The notes below the pieces were generated by a model. That model saw only the letters and a program-made list of their open reading frames with translations, was not told the origin of the DNA and searched no databases. 30,475 nt of DNA from a virus. The position numbers were made by a program, and so were the translations under genes. The DNA lies in IMG/VR virus record IMGVR_UViG_3300028044_000046, positions 1-30,475 of that record. One strand, 5' to 3'. Within the stretch, counting starts at the first letter, position 1. Every line of letters begins with the position of its first letter. Shown here piece after piece: positions 27,947 through 30,475 of the stretch.

Positions 27947-30475
27947 TTAAATCTTAGACTTGTCGAATCGTTCTTTCAGCCAGGCCCATTCATAACTAAG
28001 TTTCAACTTGTTGAAGTCTCCGCCAACTTTATCATAATATTCTGTGGCGTCAATTGCACCTTTGATACTGTATTGACTGAACTTTCCTTCTGCATTGTTT
28101 AGCCAAGCATCTAATCTAGTGCGAGCAATATCACTATCTTCTGCCTTTAACTTCAACACCTCTCTAAACGAAGTACGCCAAGTAGAAAACTCGTCTGTGT
28201 TATAGTTAGCGATACCAGACAACAACGGTACTACTTCGTGTTCATCGTCTAGAGTGAAGTCTAATCCCTTACCACTGTTGGCTAGAGTGAGTTTCTTATT
28301 GTAACATATAAGGCCTTGGTGACCATAAATCAATCCATTGACAGGATTCTTTGCATAGAAGATATAATGCTTTGCGATTTGCATTCTATCAGGCTGCCAG
28401 GACCAGTCAAATTTGGGGTCGATCTTTAGTTTGGCGAACACAGTAAAAGCCCAGGGTGTCTCGCTTGCTTCTAGTGCTGCATGATATGCTTGAACACGGC
28501 CATTGACTCCATCAACTCTCACTACACGGTTCTTGATATCCTTTGTGATCTCTTGTAGATGTTCCCAGTTTTCTTCGGCACCTGTTTCTCCGTTGCTCAA
28601 GTATACAATATCCATGGGCGAGGACACGGCTAATTTAGCTGCTCTCTTGATATAGGGATAATCGTATAATTCTTTCTTGACATACTCTTTAGCTTCATAT
28701 GGAACAGTAATTCGAGTTGCCCCGGTACTCGTAACTAAGATGTTTTTAGTCTCGGGTGCCCACAGATTCATAGGTTCAACTTCTGCCACGTCGATGTTTT
28801 CATTGTCAGACGTAGTGATAGTTGCATATGGAAAATCTTCTATATGCATTATTGCTTCAATCGATGTATCGTTGGTTGTAACAATGATTGGTTCTGGTAA
28901 TCTATTTACCTTCATCACACCGTTATAGTTGACCTTTGGATAATCTTCTAACAACGACATATCATATATGATCTCCTTAGTCTTGTTTACGTCAACAAGG
29001 AAAGTATCTCCAAACTTCTGTTTACCACTGGCAAATACATGAAGGTTATCTCTGGCAAAAGGATCACACATGTAAGAGAAATCAAAGGATGAGTAGTCGC
29101 ATACACTGCTGCAAAGCCACAGATAATGTTCTTTCTTTTCAGGCAATGATGTAACGATATCCTTTATTGTCTGTAGATAACTGTCGTTGTACTTGACAAC
29201 CGTTACATTTTTACCTGATGTCTTAGCAGTTATTTGCCGGATAACATTGTCAAGTTCTTTATTGCCGTGGTCGACGACAATGGTGTCGTATACACATTCT
29301 GTTGCTTTGGCCCGCATCGTCTTAACAAAGTTCAGGTTAGATAGATGTTCGATGATATTAATATATTTTGTATCTTCTGCAAAAGTTTCTCTATTGACTA
29401 AGAATGTAGAACCCCAATGTGACCACTGTGTGCCGAATACATTTACCATTTTCATCTGCCAGGGGTTAGGGTAATATTCGAAGTCGAAGTCACTATAGTC
29501 AAGTTCTGAGTTAAGAACCCAGACCAATTCACTCGTTGCACGGTTGACACACCGCTTTATAGTATCGACCCACGAATTAAGATACCGTGTCTTTTGAATC
29601 TTTGGGTGTAATAGTTTGAGTGCATCAAATCTTGCTTGTGATTCTATGTTACCCCTGTCAATATAAAACATATCAGCCTTATTGAATATCTTAAACAATG
29701 TCTTTTCATCAAGTTTAGTGTTGCCTTCAATGAAGTTAAAAGATGTTTTACCAGCCAGATAATTTTTACCGCTTACAAAATAAGTCTGAGTAAGTTCAGA
29801 CTCAGTACTACCAAAAACGTGTACATAATCTAATTGATATGCAGTTTCTACTATCTCAGGGCGCCAACTAAAGTCAAACGTTGAATAATCAATGTTTTTA
29901 TGCATTGCCCAAAATAGTTCGTTGGGGTGTTTTTTAATTAGGTCGTCTAATGTCGTCTCGATATAGTATCGTGATACAATTACTTCTTGCTCTGTGTGTT
30001 CTTTAGATATCCAATTGAGTTTAACCACTATCCCGTCGTTGTTTGGAGAAACATATCTTGGACCATTGGTGGCGTCTTCTAGTGTTCCAAACTGATAGAT
30101 GTACGGAGGAGCTTCAGGATGCGGAACCCATGAGAAGTCAAAGGTAGATACATCTATATCATTGATTTCCCAATTGTCCTTGCTTGGTAATAACTTTGCC
30201 TTAACGTCTTCGACATATTTGTATTCAGTTGCGTTAGGTGCAGTATATGTCGGGCCTCCCCTATTATTCCATACTGTAGCGAATGCATATATAAAAACAG
30301 GTTCTCTTGGGTCGGGTCGCCAACTAAAGTCAAATTTAGTTCTATCGATATTGCTAGGAATCTGCCACTTATCCCATTCTGGAAGCACAACAACATCATT
30401 CGTCATGTACTTGCGTTCGGTAGCACCTTCACAATGATATTCTAGTGTAGGAATGATCTCGGCATCGATATACTT
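27947..30475 (-). CDS. Glycosyltransferase-like protein with FDFSW repeats (5'-partial)
   Basis: At least 842 codons. The frame stays open from the ATG at 30406 to the window edge, and the residues there (GATERKYM) align with the repeat text NATEYKYV further on, so the gene continues upstream. About six repeats have the core D-x-S-x-F-D-F-S-W-x-P followed by an aromatic 'YIYxFGT' strand. Between them are segments like DIVYLSNGETGAEENWEHLQ and RVDGVNGRVQAYHAALEASE, which recall phage nucleotide-sugar-transferase-like proteins (usual form FISYDEP...GVxGI..AH..A). The expected acidic metal motif after the last segment reads FTVFAKLKID here, so this copy may be inactive. A role in glycosylation is inferred. 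Confidence 0.75.
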   Translation of the reverse strand, partial: KYIDAEIIPTLEYHCEGATERKYMTNDVVVLPEWDKWQIPSNIDRTKFDFSWRPDPREPVFIYAFATVWNNRGGPTYTAPNATEYKYVEDVKAKLLPSKDNWEINDIDVSTFDFSWVPHPEAPPYIYQFGTLEDATNGPRYVSPNNDGIVVKLNWISKEHTEQEVIVSRYYIETTLDDLIKKHPNELFWAMHKNIDYSTFDFSWRPEIVETAYQLDYVHVFGSTESELTQTYFVSGKNYLAGKTSFNFIEGNTKLDEKTLFKIFNKADMFYIDRGNIESQARFDALKLLHPKIQKTRYLNSWVDTIKRCVNRATSELVWVLNSELDYSDFDFEYYPNPWQMKMVNVFGTQWSHWGSTFLVNRETFAEDTKYINIIEHLSNLNFVKTMRAKATECVYDTIVVDHGNKELDNVIRQITAKTSGKNVTVVKYNDSYLQTIKDIVTSLPEKKEHYLWLCSSVCDYSSFDFSYMCDPFARDNLHVFASGKQKFGDTFLVDVNKTKEIIYDMSLLEDYPKVNYNGVMKVNRLPEPIIVTTNDTSIEAIMHIEDFPYATITTSDNENIDVAEVEPMNLWAPETKNILVTSTGATRITVPYEAKEYVKKELYDYPYIKRAAKLAVSSPMDIVYLSNGETGAEENWEHLQEITKDIKNRVVRVDGVNGRVQAYHAALEASETPWAFTVFAKLKIDPKFDWSWQPDRMQIAKHYIFYAKNPVNGLIYGHQGLICYNKKLTLANSGKGLDFTLDDEHEVVPLLSGIANYNTDEFSTWRTSFREVLKLKAEDSDIARTRLDAWLNNAEGKFSQYSIKGAIDATEYYDKVGGDFNKLKLSYEWAWLKERFDKSKI

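Overview
The window looks like part of a large T4-superfamily myovirus genome. UvsX, UvsY and gp32-like recombination proteins, a gp17-like large terminase, a spanin pair, thymidylate synthase with dihydrofolate reductase, and T4-type late promoter boxes (TATAAATA-like) all support this. Spanins imply a Gram-negative host. A circularly permuted (two-piece) tmRNA gene whose tag starts ANDN and ends LAA points to an alphaproteobacterial host; this is inference. Almost every gene is on the minus strand. The two plus-strand genes are a homing endonuclease and a small zinc-finger ORF.

Layout, from high to low coordinates (the direction of minus-strand transcription). 30475-27947: 5'-partial giant protein with FDFSW repeats, related to phage glycosyltransferase-like proteins. 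27933-27471: a 24-codon ORF, then a consensus sigma70 promoter and the permuted tmRNA. 27325-25675: LpxH-like metallophosphoesterase and RimK-like ATP-grasp ligase. 25540-22238: small ORFs and an 804-residue fusion (nucleotidyltransferase, DUF2786-like, peptidoglycan-binding-like and GNAT parts) with LxE|A sites between domains. 22126-18045: MoxR AAA+ ATPase and a VWA/HExxH protein, with a plus-strand EDxHD homing endonuclease between them. 17978-14934: nucleotide genes (folA, thyA) and conserved small proteins. 14937-12936: sugar epimerase and aminotransferase. 12894-12149: spanins. 12100-9516: virion-type small proteins, two of them carrying a T4 internal-protein-like N-terminus, and a methyltransferase. 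9507-6574: large terminase broken into two genes by a split intein, with a Vsr/EDxHD-type endonuclease gene between the halves. 6246-4711: conserved large phage protein. 4557-1474: ssDNA-binding protein, UvsX and UvsY in one operon. 1250-1: two proteins of unknown function, the last with an alanine-rich repeat tail.

Two promoter classes can be read by eye. Host-type sigma70 promoters (TTGACA or close, exactly 17 bp, TATAAT-like) precede ssb/uvsX, moxR, the VWA gene, the 25540 gene, tmRNA and, more weakly, thyA and the 1250 gene. T4-like late boxes (GATAAATA, ACTAAATA, TATAAATA) precede terL-N, the terminase endonuclease, the 6246 gene, the 804-residue fusion and the spanins, often only 4-5 nt before the ATG and with no Shine-Dalgarno sequence, suggesting leaderless late mRNAs.

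Most notable are the permuted phage tmRNA with an unusual degradation tag, the fractured terminase with an unusual split intein (about 50/110 residues, penultimate Lys), and a possible set of capsid-targeted, protease-processed cargo proteins.
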